A DNA stretch of 64,000 nt from DATMER01 sp963844885. Its GTDB lineage: Bacteria > Acidobacteriota > Thermoanaerobaculia > Multivoradales > UBA5704. How positions within the stretch are numbered: the stretch's first letter is position 1; each line of letters opens with the position of its first letter. The position numbers were made by a program, and so were the translations under genes. The DNA lies in contig CAWJQA010000012.1 in NCBI GenBank assembly GCA_963844885.1, forward strand, positions 930,001 through 994,000, given 5' to 3'. Positions 63,852 to 64,000 of this stretch are shown one piece after another. The notes under the pieces are model-generated. The model searched no databases. It was not told the origin of the DNA and saw only the letters and a program-made list of their open reading frames with translations.

Positions 63852-64000
63852 ATGCAGCGTTCGGTCCTGCTGGTGGGCAGCATGCCGTTCGAAAGTGACG
63901 AGGCGTGTATGCGGCGGGCGCTCGACGTGGTCGGGCCCTATCTGTTCAGCCTTCCCGACGGGGAGATCGGCGAGAGGACGGCCGAGTTCCCCGATGGGAC
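63852..64000 (+). CDS. Start of a MetE-like (cobalamin-independent methionine synthase family) protein, cut by window edge
   Basis: The first 49 codons read MQRSVLLVGSMPFESDEACM and LFSLPDGEIGERTAEFPDG. LLVGSMP and LPDGEIGER are the N-terminal signature of a MetE-C-terminal-like/UROD-fold family. AAAGGAG is 7 bases before the ATG. The catalytic part is outside the window, so function is open. Confidence 0.5.
   Translation, partial: MQRSVLLVGSMPFESDEACMRRALDVVGPYLFSLPDGEIGERTAEFPDG

Overview
The window is a high-GC chromosome segment from a Gram-negative (diderm) bacterium. It encodes LptD, two TonB-dependent receptors and a TonB C-terminal domain protein. The mix of genes (a large secreted Rhs protein, XRE-TPR regulators, a MXAN_5187-type protein, a DUF6624 protein, many small secreted orphans) would fit Acidobacteriota, perhaps Thermoanaerobaculia-like. 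That placement is an inference from gene content, not from a marker gene.

Layout. 1-5.2 kb: a minus-strand vitamin B12 uptake operon (riboswitch, btuB, btuF, btuD, btuC) ending in a fumarylacetoacetase-family gene cut by the window edge. 5.2-10.6 kb: a secreted orphan, a uracil-DNA-glycosylase-family gene, tRNA-Arg(CCG), tRNA-Arg(TCT) and tRNA-Pro(TGG), a secreted glycoside-hydrolase-like protein with a PKD domain, and a second TonB receptor. 10.8-16.4 kb: ychF, a TPR protein, a MXAN_5187-like gene, selA and an NtrC-type regulator. 16.5-20.5 kb: a propeller-like secreted protein with a Cys-rich mini-protein, then a six-gene minus-strand operon of unknown function that includes a zinc-finger anti-sigma-like protein.

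20.5-44 kb is accessory DNA. Two paralogous XRE-TPR regulators flank a small secreted protein carrying an exact 16-residue repeat, which suggests a peptide-signalling locus. A two-gene graspetide locus follows (62-residue precursor and MvdC/MvdD-type ATP-grasp ligase), set among duplicated gene fragments. A 13.8-kb Rhs island comes next: one 2,953-residue secreted Rhs protein, a displaced rhs cassette with a different tail, and a third fragment. Two related 20-bp tandem arrays bracket it. Similar 21-bp arrays lie at 25.1 and 61.1 kb.

44-60 kb returns to core genes: a CDF transporter, a pseudokinase-TonB fusion, mltG-ruvX, a thiolase, lptD, a nucleotide-sugar cluster (rmlA-like, rmlD, gmd, rmd-like, an epimerase), then a phytol-kinase/DUF92 fusion with a UbiA prenyltransferase, and a DUF1232 protein. 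60-64 kb holds an HD phosphohydrolase, a degraded DNA methyltransferase, a RES/Xre toxin-antitoxin pair and the start of a MetE-like gene.

Many single-base indels in short homopolymers interrupt otherwise conserved genes (selA, thiolase, rmlA-like, mltG, rhs, the RES/Xre pair). Most look like consensus errors, so several genes are given as one interval with the breaks noted.
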